Shown here: piece by piece, positions 28,760-37,583 of the stretch
How the letters are laid out: the number at the start of each line of letters is the position of its first letter
How positions within the stretch are numbered: the first letter of the stretch is position 1
DNA from: Gracilibacillus ureilyticus
GTDB taxonomy: Bacteria; Bacillota; Bacilli; Bacillales; Amphibacillaceae
Length of the DNA: 64,000 bases
Direction: 5' to 3'
Assembly: GCF_900111195.1 (NCBI RefSeq)
Contig: NZ_FOGL01000013.1
Span: 62,001-126,000, forward strand
Position numbers and translations under genes: made by a program
Notes under the pieces: generated by a model
What the model was told of the DNA's origin: nothing
Databases searched by the model: none
The model's input: only the letters and a program-made list of their open reading frames with translations

Positions 28760-29035
28760 ATGTTTATTTTACTGGAGAAAGTTGTATTAGGTATGGCTTT
28801 TTTGAGAATACTGTCAGGATGTATCGAACTATTCGCAGCATTCCTGATGATTCGTTTTAATGATGTAGAAAAGGCAATTATTATTAACAGTTCTCTTGCT
28901 TTTATCGGACCGCTCGTATTGCTCCTGACAACCGCAATTGGATTATTCGGAATTGCTGATCAGCTCTCCATTAAAAAATTCTTTTGGATCTTTTTTGGAG
29001 TTGGTTGTATTCTGTATGGTGTAAAAAGCAGTTAA
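28760..29035 (+). CDS. yqhV: YqhV-like small membrane protein (DUF2619)
   Basis: A 91-aa hydrophobic protein with three predicted helices (about 6-30, 36-62, 70-87) and the DUF2619 features MAFLRILSGCIELFAAFLM and the KAIIINSSLAFIGP segment. Homologues are restricted to spore-forming bacteria; B. subtilis yqhV sits next to the spoIIIA operon, so a sporulation link is likely but unproven. GGAGG lies 9 bases upstream. Followed by a terminator. Confidence 0.85.
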   Translation: MFILLEKVVLGMAFLRILSGCIELFAAFLMIRFNDVEKAIIINSSLAFIGPLVLLLTTAIGLFGIADQLSIKKFFWIFFGVGCILYGVKSS

Positions 29036-29070
29036 TTGATCTTATTCTGTTTCATTCCAGGAATAGAGAT

Positions 29071-29102
29071 ACCTCTTCTCCATCCAGGAGATGGGGTTTT
29101 TT
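29071..29102 (+). terminator. Terminator after yqhV
   Basis: An imperfect stem (ACCTC..CTCC with GGAG..GGGGT) followed by six T. Confidence 0.7.
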
Positions 29103-29182
29103 ATGCTGAAATATGTTGCAGAGAACATATTTTTCCCGTATTTGTTTAAACTAAATTGTAAAATAAAATAGGAGGGCTTACG

Positions 29183-29683
29183 TTGGCAATGCTAAATGGA
29201 AAACCAGAAGATGAACCATTGCATTCAGGAGAGATTTATCACCTCTGGACTTATCTGTACAATACGAAAGGATCTTTAGTTTCTATGCAGGTATTTATCA
29301 ATCATTCCGGAGATAATGATTTAAAAGCATTTTTTGAAGATCTTCTCGAAAGCGGATTTACCCAGGAGGTGCAGCAAGTGGAAACATTGCTTAAAGAAAC
29401 AGGAATTCGTTTGCCGCCAGCTCCACCTGACCGTCCAAATGTTGAAGTACAAGACATCCCAGCGGGTGCCCGTTTCAATGATCCTGAATTGGCTGTCCTT
29501 GTTCAAAAGGAACTGATGACAGGAAAAGTCTTATGCAGTTATATCATGGGAATCTCTATCCGTGAAGACATCCGGGAGATGTTCGGAGACTTCCATAACC
29601 AAAAAGAAGAGAATGAAGTGAAATTACTGCAAATAATGAAAGATAAAGGCTGGCTTACTTTACCGCCATTAAACATTAAATAA
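29183..29683 (+). CDS. DUF3231 family protein
   Basis: A 166-aa, mostly helical protein matching the DUF3231 half-unit: [20 protein letters not shown], a loop [18 protein letters not shown] and [20 protein letters not shown]. The family is typical of spore formers and relates to ferritin-like/CotF-type bundles. Function is unknown. The start is TTG at 29183, since AGGAGG lies 7 bases upstream, while the ATG two codons later is at 13. Two bundles are usually fused in longer relatives; this is the single-unit form. Confidence 0.85.
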   Translation: MAMLNGKPEDEPLHSGEIYHLWTYLYNTKGSLVSMQVFINHSGDNDLKAFFEDLLESGFTQEVQQVETLLKETGIRLPPAPPDRPNVEVQDIPAGARFNDPELAVLVQKELMTGKVLCSYIMGISIREDIREMFGDFHNQKEENEVKLLQIMKDKGWLTLPPLNIK

Positions 29684-29715
29684 TTTACAAAGTTAAAGCA
29701 AGGAGTAGAAAACTG

Positions 29716-30954
29716 TTGAACTCGAAAAATAAAGGTAATGTAATTGCGGCAATAGGATCCATTCCATTAATTATGACACTTGGAAACTCGATGTTAATTC
29801 CAATATTCTCTGACATGAAATCAGCCTTAAAAATATCACAAATGCAAGTAAGTCTAACGATTACAGTCTTTTCTATTGCAGGGGCGATCTTCATTCCGAT
29901 CGTTGGTTACCTGTCTGACCGGTTTTCACGGAAATTAATTATCATACCTTCACTAATTCTGTTTGGACTTGGCGGATTACTGGCAGGACTGGCTGCAGCC
30001 TTTTTTTCTAATGCATATATCTGGATACTGATTGGTCGTACCTTGCAGGGAATCGGTGCGGCAGGAACTGCTCCAGTTGCAATGGCCTTAACAGGTGATC
30101 TGTTCAAAGGGGGAGAACAAAGCCGTGTACTTGGAATCTTTGAAGCATCAAACGGTCTTGGAAAAGTCCTCTCTCCAATAATTGGAGCACTTCTGGGGCT
30201 GATTGTGTGGTATTCAGTGTTTTTTGCATTTCCCGCAATATGCCTTGTCTCACTTTTACTAGTCATATTTTTTATTAAAGAAAAAAGCAATCGCCAGGCA
30301 CCGCCACCATTTAAAAAATATGTAAGGGGATTGTTCAGTGTTTTTAAACATGAAGGAAGATGGCTTTTTACTGTTTACTTAGCTGGTGGCACCTGCTTGT
30401 TTACACTGTTTGGGATCTTGTTCTTTCTCTCAGACACGTTAGAATCAAAATATTCTATTGATGGTGTATGGAAGGGATTAATTTTGGCAATTCCTCTTCT
30501 TATTATGGTGACAACTTCCTATATCACTGGGAGCAAAATCGGGAAAAACTTTGAGAAAATTAAAAGACTGCAGTTAATTGGGTTTGGTCTTATGACAATT
30601 TCTTATGCTTCATTAGTTTTTTTTGAAAAAATAGTGCCTTTTCTAATCGTTCTTGCATTTAGCAGTATCGGAGCAGGCTTAATCCTTCCCGGGGTCAACA
30701 GCTTAATTACCGGTGCGGTTGGAAAGGAAAGAAGAGGTTTTGTTACTTCACTATACGGTTCTGTACGATTTTTAGGAGTAGCATTGGGACCGCCGATCTT
30801 TTCCCGTCTGATGGACTGGAGCAGAACAGGAATGTTTGTTTCCATAGCCGGTCTAACTCTGTTTATCGGACTGCTCATTCTTTTTCTCCTCCATGTCAAA
30901 GGAAAAGATGGCAAAAAGAATACGAAAACCAAAGTACGTTATAAATATGTATAA
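29716..30954 (+). CDS. MFS transporter (DHA1-type drug/metabolite efflux)
   Basis: A 412-aa carrier with 12 predicted membrane helices. Motif A appears as [10 protein letters not shown] between helices 2 and 3, and [24 protein letters not shown] matches motif C/antiporter features. The start is TTG with AAGGAG 10 bases upstream. It is 32 bp after the DUF3231 gene and may be cotranscribed. B. subtilis has an MFS gene (yitG) in its sulfolactate cluster next to yitE; this gene likewise abuts a YitE-like gene and the comBA pair, so export of sulfolactate or a related acid is possible. Confidence 0.85.
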   Translation: MNSKNKGNVIAAIGSIPLIMTLGNSMLIPIFSDMKSALKISQMQVSLTITVFSIAGAIFIPIVGYLSDRFSRKLIIIPSLILFGLGGLLAGLAAAFFSNAYIWILIGRTLQGIGAAGTAPVAMALTGDLFKGGEQSRVLGIFEASNGLGKVLSPIIGALLGLIVWYSVFFAFPAICLVSLLLVIFFIKEKSNRQAPPPFKKYVRGLFSVFKHEGRWLFTVYLAGGTCLFTLFGILFFLSDTLESKYSIDGVWKGLILAIPLLIMVTTSYITGSKIGKNFEKIKRLQLIGFGLMTISYASLVFFEKIVPFLIVLAFSSIGAGLILPGVNSLITGAVGKERRGFVTSLYGSVRFLGVALGPPIFSRLMDWSRTGMFVSIAGLTLFIGLLILFLLHVKGKDGKKNTKTKVRYKYV

Positions 30955-31021
30955 ATGCACAATAAAAGAGAAATTAGTAAGGGGATAACTTGAACATTTC
31001 TCTTCCCCTCAATCTCAATAA

Positions 31022-31642
31022 TTAGCGTTTCTTCCTGAATGCCAAATTGTAAGGTCGTCCAAATTCTAAACGGCAGACAAAGTTTACTACAGTAGTGGAG
31101 ATCCATTGGCTGATCAATGCCAGAACAATAATTTTTAAACTAATTACAAGAGAAGTGAAAATAAAAATCATCATATTTATGTAAAAGAGTGGCTTACCAG
31201 GAAGAATATTTCTCCAATGTGATATCATCACGGCAATCACCCCAACCCCGCCGTTAGATACATTGTTACGCATCAGGATCCCTATACCCATCCCAAGAAA
31301 AAATGAACCTATAACTAGATCAAGAAAAAGATTGCGGCTGGGAACATGCAAGTAAGTTTCGAAAAAATCTATTGCAACGGAGGTGACCGTGATACTGATA
31401 AGTGTCCACAATGTAAACCGTTTACCAAGATACTTTATCCCTGCTATCATTAATGAGAAATTGACAATCCAGAGGGCCAAACCAACATTCATCGAAAACC
31501 AGTAGTTTAATAAGACTGCTATTCCGCCTGCGCCCCCTGAAGGAATGGAATTTGGAAATAAAAATAACCCCATGCCAAACCCCTGGCAAATCCCTCCAAG
31601 GATAACTAGTCCACTTTTTTTCCATAATGATTCAAATATCAT
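31022..31642 (-). CDS. YitT/YitE-type membrane protein (DUF161)
   Basis: A 206-aa membrane protein with five to six helices. It has the UPF0750 repeat features GLFLFPNSIPSGGAGGIAVLL and GMGIGILMRNNVSNGGVGVIAV, and lacks the C-terminal DUF2179 domain of longer YitT proteins, as does B. subtilis YitE. I chose ATG 31642 because AAGGAG sits 7 bases upstream; the longer frame to 31732 has no site and a polar extension. It lies beyond the VOC gene and the comBA genes in the same orientation, matching the B. subtilis yitC-yitD-yitE neighbourhood. A role in sulfolactate transport is inference. Confidence 0.82.
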   Translation of the reverse strand: MIFESLWKKSGLVILGGICQGFGMGLFLFPNSIPSGGAGGIAVLLNYWFSMNVGLALWIVNFSLMIAGIKYLGKRFTLWTLISITVTSVAIDFFETYLHVPSRNLFLDLVIGSFFLGMGIGILMRNNVSNGGVGVIAVMISHWRNILPGKPLFYINMMIFIFTSLVISLKIIVLALISQWISTTVVNFVCRLEFGRPYNLAFRKKR

Positions 31643-31767
31643 AATATTGCTCCTTAAGAACGAACTGTTAGGACAACCTACTACATAACTTATTAATCTC
31701 GTGACAGAAAAAGAACGAAAAATATTTGTCACTTGTCTGGCTCAACAAGTGACAAATACAGTTATTA

Positions 31768-32166
31768 CTAGTAAACCATAAAAGGATCATGATAATATTT
31801 AAATTCCAGTAAGTTATTCGATGGGTCAATTAGAAAGAAAGTCATGTGCTCCTCCTGTCTTCCTTTGAATCTTACCATCGGTTCATGAAAAAAAGGAAGG
31901 TCTTCTTTCACAGCATAATCTAATGTTCTGTCATATTCCTCTTTATCTAAAAATGTAATTCCATAATGTCGCGGGTACATTTTCGGCTTTTCATCGATAT
32001 TTTCCGGACTTAAATGACAGACAACCTGGTCACCAAAAAAATCAAAAGTTACACGGTCATCATATCTTCTCGCCAATTGGCAACCTAACTTTTTGTAAAA
32101 ATCCGCAGTTTCCTCTAAATCTTTACATGGAATAGCTAAGTGAAATACTTTGTTCGTTTTTCGCAC
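31768..32166 (-). CDS. VOC-family protein in the sulfolactate operon
   Basis: A 132-aa glyoxalase-fold protein: VFHLAIPCKDLEETADFYKKLGC at the N-terminus, YGITFLDKEEYDRTLDY in the middle and HMTFFLIDPSNNLLEFKYY at the C-terminus. His and Glu ligands typical of VOC metal sites are present. It is 33 bp downstream of comA with AAGGAGGG before its ATG, so it is cotranscribed. A fixed position with comBA would suggest a step acting on sulfolactate or a related hydroxy/keto acid, but the reaction is unknown. Confidence 0.83.
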   Translation of the reverse strand: MRKTNKVFHLAIPCKDLEETADFYKKLGCQLARRYDDRVTFDFFGDQVVCHLSPENIDEKPKMYPRHYGITFLDKEEYDRTLDYAVKEDLPFFHEPMVRFKGRQEEHMTFFLIDPSNNLLEFKYYHDPFMVY

Positions 32167-32199
32167 AACTTTCCCTCCTTAAAAATTATGCCCAAACAC

Positions 32200-32958
32200 C
32201 TATAAATTAAAAGTATCTGAACGCAATCCCAATCGAAGTGTTTCTAAAGAAATCACATCAGAAAATGCAATGTTTGCCAAATTTACATTTGAACCAACGT
32301 GTTCAATAAAAAAGGTTTGCATTTTTTTATTTGGTGCCTCAAAGATTAATCTGTCAAACGGAATATCAGAGCTCTTAATCAGGTCAAAAATATCCATTCG
32401 CACTTCCCCATCATCGCTGCAAATACCGCTGGTGCCACTTTCTCTGGCCTCTGTCATTACTTTGAAAGCACCAGCCTCAATATCTTCCCGGATATTTTCA
32501 AGCCATTCTGTGGAGTCTTTCTGATTTGCTTTTGAGATATCTTTATTACCAACTTCACTCAAAACAGTAAAACCTTCTGAAAAATACTTAATAAATATAG
32601 CTTTTTCTTTATTAGGAATAGCAAGCGTACCATTGGAAATTTCTACATAGCGACAATTCATATCTTTACATAAATGATAGTACTCTTCCATTTTATCCTG
32701 ACTAAGAAACTTCTCAAATAACGTTCCTCCAAAGAAAAAATCAATATCCTGTTCCCTTAACCAGCTAATTTTTTGTTTTAAATAACGGGTTACAAGCGAT
32801 GTACCCCATCCAAATTTAACTAAATCAATATATTGACTGGAACTTTGGATCGTATCTTTAAATAAATTTAAGGGGGTGCCATTGTCAATTAGAATGGTTA
32901 AACCATTGTTTCTCGGTTTTTCCTCCCTCATTGGCAGTGTTAGTCCTGTTACTAGCAT
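32200..32958 (-). CDS. comA: Phosphosulfolactate synthase (ComA/YitD)
   Basis: A 252-aa TIM-barrel enzyme adding sulfite to phosphoenolpyruvate to give 2-phospho-3-sulfolactate. Family signatures: GLTILIDNGTPLNLFKD, DLVKFGWGTSL, EISNGTLAIP, FTVLSEVGNKD and EARESGTSGIC. Known from methanogen coenzyme M synthesis, and in B. subtilis (YitD) from sulfolactate made in spores. The ATG overlaps the comB stop by 7 bases (ATGCTAG), with GAGAGGG 7 bases upstream, so translation is coupled. Length is normal. Confidence 0.92.
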   Translation of the reverse strand: MLVTGLTLPMREEKPRNNGLTILIDNGTPLNLFKDTIQSSSQYIDLVKFGWGTSLVTRYLKQKISWLREQDIDFFFGGTLFEKFLSQDKMEEYYHLCKDMNCRYVEISNGTLAIPNKEKAIFIKYFSEGFTVLSEVGNKDISKANQKDSTEWLENIREDIEAGAFKVMTEARESGTSGICSDDGEVRMDIFDLIKSSDIPFDRLIFEAPNKKMQTFFIEHVGSNVNLANIAFSDVISLETLRLGLRSDTFNL

Positions 32959-33647
32959 ACTTGAACCCTCTCAATCATTGGAATTTCACTGTCCGTATTT
33001 ACTCTCATTACAAAACCGCTGTCTAGTTCCTTTATACAGTATAAAAGATCCTCCCGTTTAAATACTTCATGCTTCACATCAAGAAATTTCTTAGCAACAT
33101 GGGAATTTATAATTTTTCTTTTCACCTCATATTCATTTATTTGTTTCTTGTCTTCCGCTAAAATAGATTGAATGTACTCTGCACAAGCATAATCATCCTC
33201 ACCCGTTGGATGAGAAGCGACGATATTAATTTCTGTATCTTCCTTCATATGGTTCTTTTTAATAAATTCAGCAGTCTTTCTTGCATTTGAATATCCTGTG
33301 ACAAAAAGATGTGCAGAATCTAAGCAATTTAATGTTGCCCTGACTCCGTTCGTTGTTCTTTGGACGATTGTCTTTCCTGATAAGTTCTCCTTTGAAATCC
33401 GAAATGGTGAGTTATCCAAATCAAAACCTGTAATTGGATAACCGTCAACCTCTCCGGCTAGTAAATATTCAGGGTTTCTATTTTTCACTTCCACTGCCTG
33501 TTCCACTGTCTCTGCAAGATAGATCCGATCAGCCCCTCTAATAAACGCATAATGAGCGACTGTAAATGCCCGGATCACATCAATCACAACAGTAATATCT
33601 GCTGATTTCATCATCTTGTTTATTCCCTGATATATTTGTATTTGCAT
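32952..33647 (-). CDS. comB: 2-phosphosulfolactate phosphatase (ComB/YitC)
   Basis: A 231-aa Mg-dependent phosphatase converting phosphosulfolactate to sulfolactate. Signatures: TVVIDVIRAFTVA, LLAGEVDGYPITGFDLDNSP, TIVQRTTNGVRA and a C-terminal DYACAEYI segment. ATG 33647 is chosen because GGTGG precedes it by 6 bases; an ATG two codons earlier lies on the ribosome binding site. It is first in the comB-comA-VOC-YitT operon, which together should supply the spore solute 3-sulfolactate. Confidence 0.92.
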   Translation of the reverse strand: MQIQIYQGINKMMKSADITVVIDVIRAFTVAHYAFIRGADRIYLAETVEQAVEVKNRNPEYLLAGEVDGYPITGFDLDNSPFRISKENLSGKTIVQRTTNGVRATLNCLDSAHLFVTGYSNARKTAEFIKKNHMKEDTEINIVASHPTGEDDYACAEYIQSILAEDKKQINEYEVKRKIINSHVAKKFLDVKHEVFKREDLLYCIKELDSGFVMRVNTDSEIPMIERVQVC

Positions 33648-33765
33648 GTACATCCACCTTTTATTTTTAATCCTCGAAACAGGATATGCTGAATCCCCTA
33701 CAACAAGTATATTCGCCTATAATACTTTGGTTACTGATTTCTTTTTTTCTACTTAGACATAAAAA

Positions 33766-33806
33766 AACTGTGAAGTAAGAGTCTCTTTCTCTCTTACTTC
33801 ACAGTT
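33766..33806 (-). terminator. Terminator after the 73-aa gene
   Basis: A 16-bp perfect stem (AACTGTGAAGTAAGAG and complement) followed on the minus strand by seven T. Confidence 0.9.
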
Positions 33807-33816
33807 CCGCATTGCT

Positions 33817-34038
33817 CTACTCCTTGTATTTTCTTTCAGATTGGGAAGTGCTTTGACTGTTTCTTTTTTTATCATTATTTTTTTCTTCAATTTTTAAGTC
33901 TTCGAGTGGAATATCATCAACCAGCTGCTGTTTTTTAAATTTATCCAGTTCTGTTCTTTTCTCATCATGTACACTCTTTCGCCGGTTATCTACCGTCTCT
34001 TTATTTTTCATCTCTTCATTCATATTTTCCTTACTCAT
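33817..34038 (-). CDS. Small hydrophilic protein
   Basis: A 73-aa highly charged protein without hydrophobic core (KNKETVDNRRKSVHDEKR, KKQQLVDDIPLEDLKIEEK), probably disordered. AAAAGGAGGG precedes the ATG and a perfect terminator follows, so it is expressed as its own small gene or with the membrane gene upstream. No family recognised; size and composition would suit a small spore or stress protein. Confidence 0.65.
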   Translation of the reverse strand: MSKENMNEEMKNKETVDNRRKSVHDEKRTELDKFKKQQLVDDIPLEDLKIEEKNNDKKRNSQSTSQSERKYKE

Positions 34039-34084
34039 TGTACTTCCCTCCTTTTATGGATCTGAATGGAACTAATTACAATTC

Positions 34085-34276
34085 TTAAGTTGAAATAGTG
34101 TAAGTAATAAGCGCAATGATAGAACCAACAATGGCCACAAAATAGATTAGACTGAGGAATTTTAAATGGGATCTGCTTTTTTCACGGTAATTCGGATCAC
34201 TTCTCCCTAACTCGCGATATGTCAATACAAAGGAAATGATACCAAGTATAAGAATTAGCAAAATATAAATAATCAC
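34085..34276 (-). CDS. Small two-helix membrane protein
   Basis: A 63-aa protein with hydrophobic helices at about 2-19 and 41-60 around a basic loop (RELGRSDPNYREKSRSH). AAGGAGG lies 9 bases before the ATG at 34276. It precedes the hydrophilic 73-aa gene by 46 bp on the same strand. No function recognised. Confidence 0.65.
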   Translation of the reverse strand: MIIYILLILILGIISFVLTYRELGRSDPNYREKSRSHLKFLSLIYFVAIVGSIIALITYTIST

Positions 34277-34403
34277 TTATTGATGACCTCCTTCTTGATA
34301 ACCTATAAAACTATATCCTTAAATGCAGGAGAGTAAACCAATTCCAAAGCATCTATACCATTTGTTACAGTTTCAAAAAAGTGAACGAGTTCTGAACAAA
34401 GCA

Positions 34404-34444
34404 AAAACCCGAACGATGATATATTCATTCATCGTTCGGGTTTT
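34404..34444 (-). terminator. Terminator after alsT
   Basis: AAAACCCGAACGATGA/TCATCGTTCGGGTTTT perfect 16-bp stem, with A/T on both sides. It lies just beyond the alsT stop at 34460. Confidence 0.88.
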
Positions 34445-34459
34445 ACAGATGATGTATTA

Positions 34460-35887
34460 TTATTTTTTCTCTTCTTGCGCCCCCCACCATTCCAGGTTTT
34501 TTAATCCTTTGACATTTTTGTGATGGAAGGCTGGGTCTTTTCCTTGTTTTTTCTGTTTCGTATAGTCCTGTAAAACCTTTATGGCAATATTACTAAGTAA
34601 TAAGATTGCAATTAAGTTAACAATAGCCATCATAGCCATAAATAGATCAGCCATATCCCAGACTAGCTGAATGGATGCTAGTGATCCAAACATGACCATT
34701 CCAAGTACGAAAATACGGTAAATCGTTAGCCAAATCCCCTTATGGTTTAGGAAGCTGATATTTGTTTCACCATAATAATAATTACCAACAACAGAGCTGA
34801 ATGCAAAGAAAAAGATCGTAATGGCAATGAAAATGGATGCCCAGTCACCAACATGCTGACTAAGTGCTACCTGTGTCAATTGAATACCATCTTCAGACGA
34901 CTCATAAAAATTATCATACAAAATAACGATAAATGCTGTTAAACTGCAGATAACAATTGTGTCGAAAAATACTGCTAAAGATTGGACAAGCCCCTGTTTT
35001 ACCGGATGGTTTACACCGGCAGTTGCTGCTGCATTAGGGGCACTACCCATACCAGCTTCGTTTGAAAATAACCCTCGCTGAATTCCATACATCATCGCTG
35101 CTCCGGCACCACCGCCAAATACAGTATCCATGCCTCCAAAGGCATTTCCAAATATTAACCCAAATACTTCTGGAATTGCTGATAAATTTGTCAGTACAAC
35201 ATAGAAAGCAACCAGCATATAAATAACTGCCATTATTGGAACAATGACACCTGCGACAGATGCGATTCTCTTAATTCCGCCAAAAATAATCAACCCAGCC
35301 AGTATAACGAGTGCAATTCCTGTCCACAATGGATCGATCTGAAAAGCTTCTTCTACAGCACTGGAGATTGTATTAGCCTGAACTGCATTAAAGATGAACC
35401 CAAATGAAATAGTAATTAATATAGAAAATAAAATTCCTAACCATTTTTGTCCCAATGCTTTTTCCATGTAATATGCCGGACCGCCACGAAACCCATCTTT
35501 GTCAGGCTCTTTGTATACTTGTGCGAGCATACTTTCAATAAAAGCTGTAGCCATTCCAATAAGTGCTACCACCCACATCCAGAATACTGCACCTGGTCCT
35601 CCGATTGCTACTGCCAGTGCAACTCCGGCTAAATTCCCTGTTCCGACTCGCGAAGCAATTGTAATACTAAATGCCTGAAAAGCATTTGTACCCTTCTTCC
35701 CGCTTTGTTCAACTGCTTCCTCTTTAATTACTTTAAACATCTCTCCAAAAAGTCTAAACTGAACGAATCTGGAACGAATCGTAAAATACAAACCTGCCCC
35801 TAATAATAAATAAATCAGCAGGTAATCCCATAATATCGTATTCCCCCTATTCACAATTTCACTTAAAAAATTTTCGATGAGTTCCAT
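34460..35887 (-). CDS. alsT: Sodium:alanine symporter (AGCS family)
   Basis: A 475-aa AGCS transporter taking up alanine or glycine with Na+ (or H+). It has about ten membrane helices and the family signature GGPGAVFWMWVVALIGMATAFIES, plus FRGGPAYYM, ANTISSAVEEAF and the helix-6 region GIQRGLFSNEAGMGSAPNAAAT. The C-terminal tail is polar. AAGGAAGTGGGAGAG lies upstream. Monocistronic, with its own terminator. Close relatives in B. subtilis include AlsT and YrbD; exact orthology is uncertain. Confidence 0.9.
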   Translation of the reverse strand: MELIENFLSEIVNRGNTILWDYLLIYLLLGAGLYFTIRSRFVQFRLFGEMFKVIKEEAVEQSGKKGTNAFQAFSITIASRVGTGNLAGVALAVAIGGPGAVFWMWVVALIGMATAFIESMLAQVYKEPDKDGFRGGPAYYMEKALGQKWLGILFSILITISFGFIFNAVQANTISSAVEEAFQIDPLWTGIALVILAGLIIFGGIKRIASVAGVIVPIMAVIYMLVAFYVVLTNLSAIPEVFGLIFGNAFGGMDTVFGGGAGAAMMYGIQRGLFSNEAGMGSAPNAAATAGVNHPVKQGLVQSLAVFFDTIVICSLTAFIVILYDNFYESSEDGIQLTQVALSQHVGDWASIFIAITIFFFAFSSVVGNYYYGETNISFLNHKGIWLTIYRIFVLGMVMFGSLASIQLVWDMADLFMAMMAIVNLIAILLLSNIAIKVLQDYTKQKKQGKDPAFHHKNVKGLKNLEWWGAQEEKK

Positions 35888-36136
35888 ACTCTCCCACTTC
35901 CTTTCTGACCATCTTATACCCTTTTTTTGCTTCCTTTATCCTTCAATTGAGAAAAATCCTTAACCAGAATCGTGGAAACCCGATTATTTACCATTTTGAA
36001 GAGAATTTTATAAACTTTATTAGCATATCCTTCTTTTCCCTGCACTATTAATAAGAACAGATGGAATAAAGAATAGAAATAGCCTTTTTAGCAGATGATA
36101 GTATCAAATGGATAATGTGGCAAAGTGAGGATCCTT

Positions 36137-36232
36137 ATGTATCGGAATCAGGAAAAATGGCTCGTAATTTTAATATTTACTGTTGCGTTCATTTTGGGGA
36201 TTTCCGTTTTACGCCGAATAGTTCTTGGATGA
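36137..36232 (+). CDS. 31-aa single-helix microprotein before the bd oxidase genes
   Basis: ATG 36137 follows GTGAGG by 6 bases and encodes 31 residues: a charged start MYRNQEKW, one strong membrane helix (LVILIFTVAFILGISVL) and a basic end RRIVLG. The TGA overlaps the AAGGAG that serves ythA, so translation could be coupled. It ends 14 bp before the ythA start. Its position suggests a small subunit or assembly factor of the oxidase. The sequence is not the classic CydX or CydS, and a CydS-like gene already follows ythB. I know no named family. Confidence 0.6.
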   Translation: MYRNQEKWLVILIFTVAFILGISVLRRIVLG

Positions 36233-36246
36233 AGGAGTTATTTTAC

Positions 36247-37581
36247 ATGGATAATGAACAAGCAGTTTTTTATAGTCGGGTGTTAACAGAGCTTACACTA
36301 ACCTTTCATATTATCTATGCAACAATCGGTGTAGGGGTTCCCCTAATGATTTTTATCGCACAATGGTTAGGAATTAAAAAACAGGACGAGCACTATATAC
36401 TGTTAGCAAGACGATGGACAAGGGGATTTATTATAACAGTTGCTGTTGGGGTTGTTACAGGTACAGCAATTGGACTGCAATTAAATTTGCTCTGGCCAAC
36501 CTTCATGGAATTGGCTGGAAATGTCATCGCCCTTCCTTTATTTATGGAAACATTTGCTTTTTTCTTTGAAGCGATCTTCTTAGGAATTTATTTATATACT
36601 TGGGACCGTTTTGAAAACCAGAAAAAGCATATGCTTCTCCTTATTCCTGTAGCTGTTGGTGCATCGTTCTCTGCTATTTTTATCACAATGGTGAATGCCT
36701 TTATGAATGCACCGCAGGGATTTGAGATGGCTGATGGTAACTTAATAAACGTGCAGCCGCTCATCGCGATGTTTAACCCGGCCATGCCAACTAAGGTAGC
36801 TCACGTGCTCGCTACCGCTTATATGACATCTGCCTTTATTCTTGCATCCATCGGGGCATATCGAATGTTAAAAGGTTCCGATCATGTTTATCATAAAAAA
36901 GCACTTCTGCTTACAATCAAAATTGGCCTGGTTTTTTCTGTTGCTTCTGCTATTATCGGTGATTTTGCCGGGAAATATTTAGCCGCATACCAGCCGGAAA
37001 AGCTAGCTGCAATGGAATGGCACTTTGAAACGGAAGAAGGTGCGGCACTTACTCTATTTGGCATCTTGCAAAATGGTAATGAAATTAAGTATTCTCTTGA
37101 ACTTCCATATGCATTAAGCATTCTGGCACATGGTAACCCAAATGCCAAAGTAATAGGGCTGGATCAGTTCCCGGCCGAAAATATACCCCCACTCTACATC
37201 CATTACTTATTTAATACCATGGTACTCATCGGTATGGGTGTCACCATACTAGCTCTCATGTATATAATTGGAAAATTTCTAAAAAGACAATTTATTTACC
37301 GGCGCTTCTTTCTTTGGTTAATTGTTACATCTGGTCCATTGTGCATGGTGGCAATTGAAGCTGGCTGGTGGCTGGCAGAAGTAGGCAGACAACCATGGGT
37401 CCTCAGAGGAATATTACGTACAGAAGATGCGGCCACGACAAGCAACCAAGTTGATTTAATGCTCTATTTGTTTATCGGCCTCTACCTGATACTCGGAATT
37501 GCCAGTGCCATTGTATTAATTAGAATGTTCCGTTCAAACCCAGTAGAAAGAGAATTAGCTGATATGAAAGGCAGAGGATAA
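36247..37581 (+). CDS. ythA: Cytochrome bd-type quinol oxidase subunit I (YthA)
   Basis: A 444-aa membrane protein of the CydA family, the haem-carrying subunit that oxidises quinol and reduces oxygen. The first helix region FYSRVLTELTLTFHIIYATIG has the high-spin haem His; GLQLNLLWPTFMELAG and FFFEAIFLGIYLY contain the conserved Glu; VGRQPWVLRGILRTEDA is the CydA hallmark. The short Q-loop marks the cyanide-insensitive/YthA subclass. ATG 36247 has AAGGAG 9 bases upstream; longer in-frame sequence upstream overlaps a microprotein gene in another frame. Followed 2 bases later by ythB. Confidence 0.92.
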   Translation: MDNEQAVFYSRVLTELTLTFHIIYATIGVGVPLMIFIAQWLGIKKQDEHYILLARRWTRGFIITVAVGVVTGTAIGLQLNLLWPTFMELAGNVIALPLFMETFAFFFEAIFLGIYLYTWDRFENQKKHMLLLIPVAVGASFSAIFITMVNAFMNAPQGFEMADGNLINVQPLIAMFNPAMPTKVAHVLATAYMTSAFILASIGAYRMLKGSDHVYHKKALLLTIKIGLVFSVASAIIGDFAGKYLAAYQPEKLAAMEWHFETEEGAALTLFGILQNGNEIKYSLELPYALSILAHGNPNAKVIGLDQFPAENIPPLYIHYLFNTMVLIGMGVTILALMYIIGKFLKRQFIYRRFFLWLIVTSGPLCMVAIEAGWWLAEVGRQPWVLRGILRTEDAATTSNQVDLMLYLFIGLYLILGIASAIVLIRMFRSNPVERELADMKGRG

Positions 37582-37583
37582 CA

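Noticed and set aside
34323-34523. Plus-strand 66-codon frame running through the alsT terminator
   Set aside because: It lies across a perfect terminator and antisense to the end of alsT, with no ribosome binding site.
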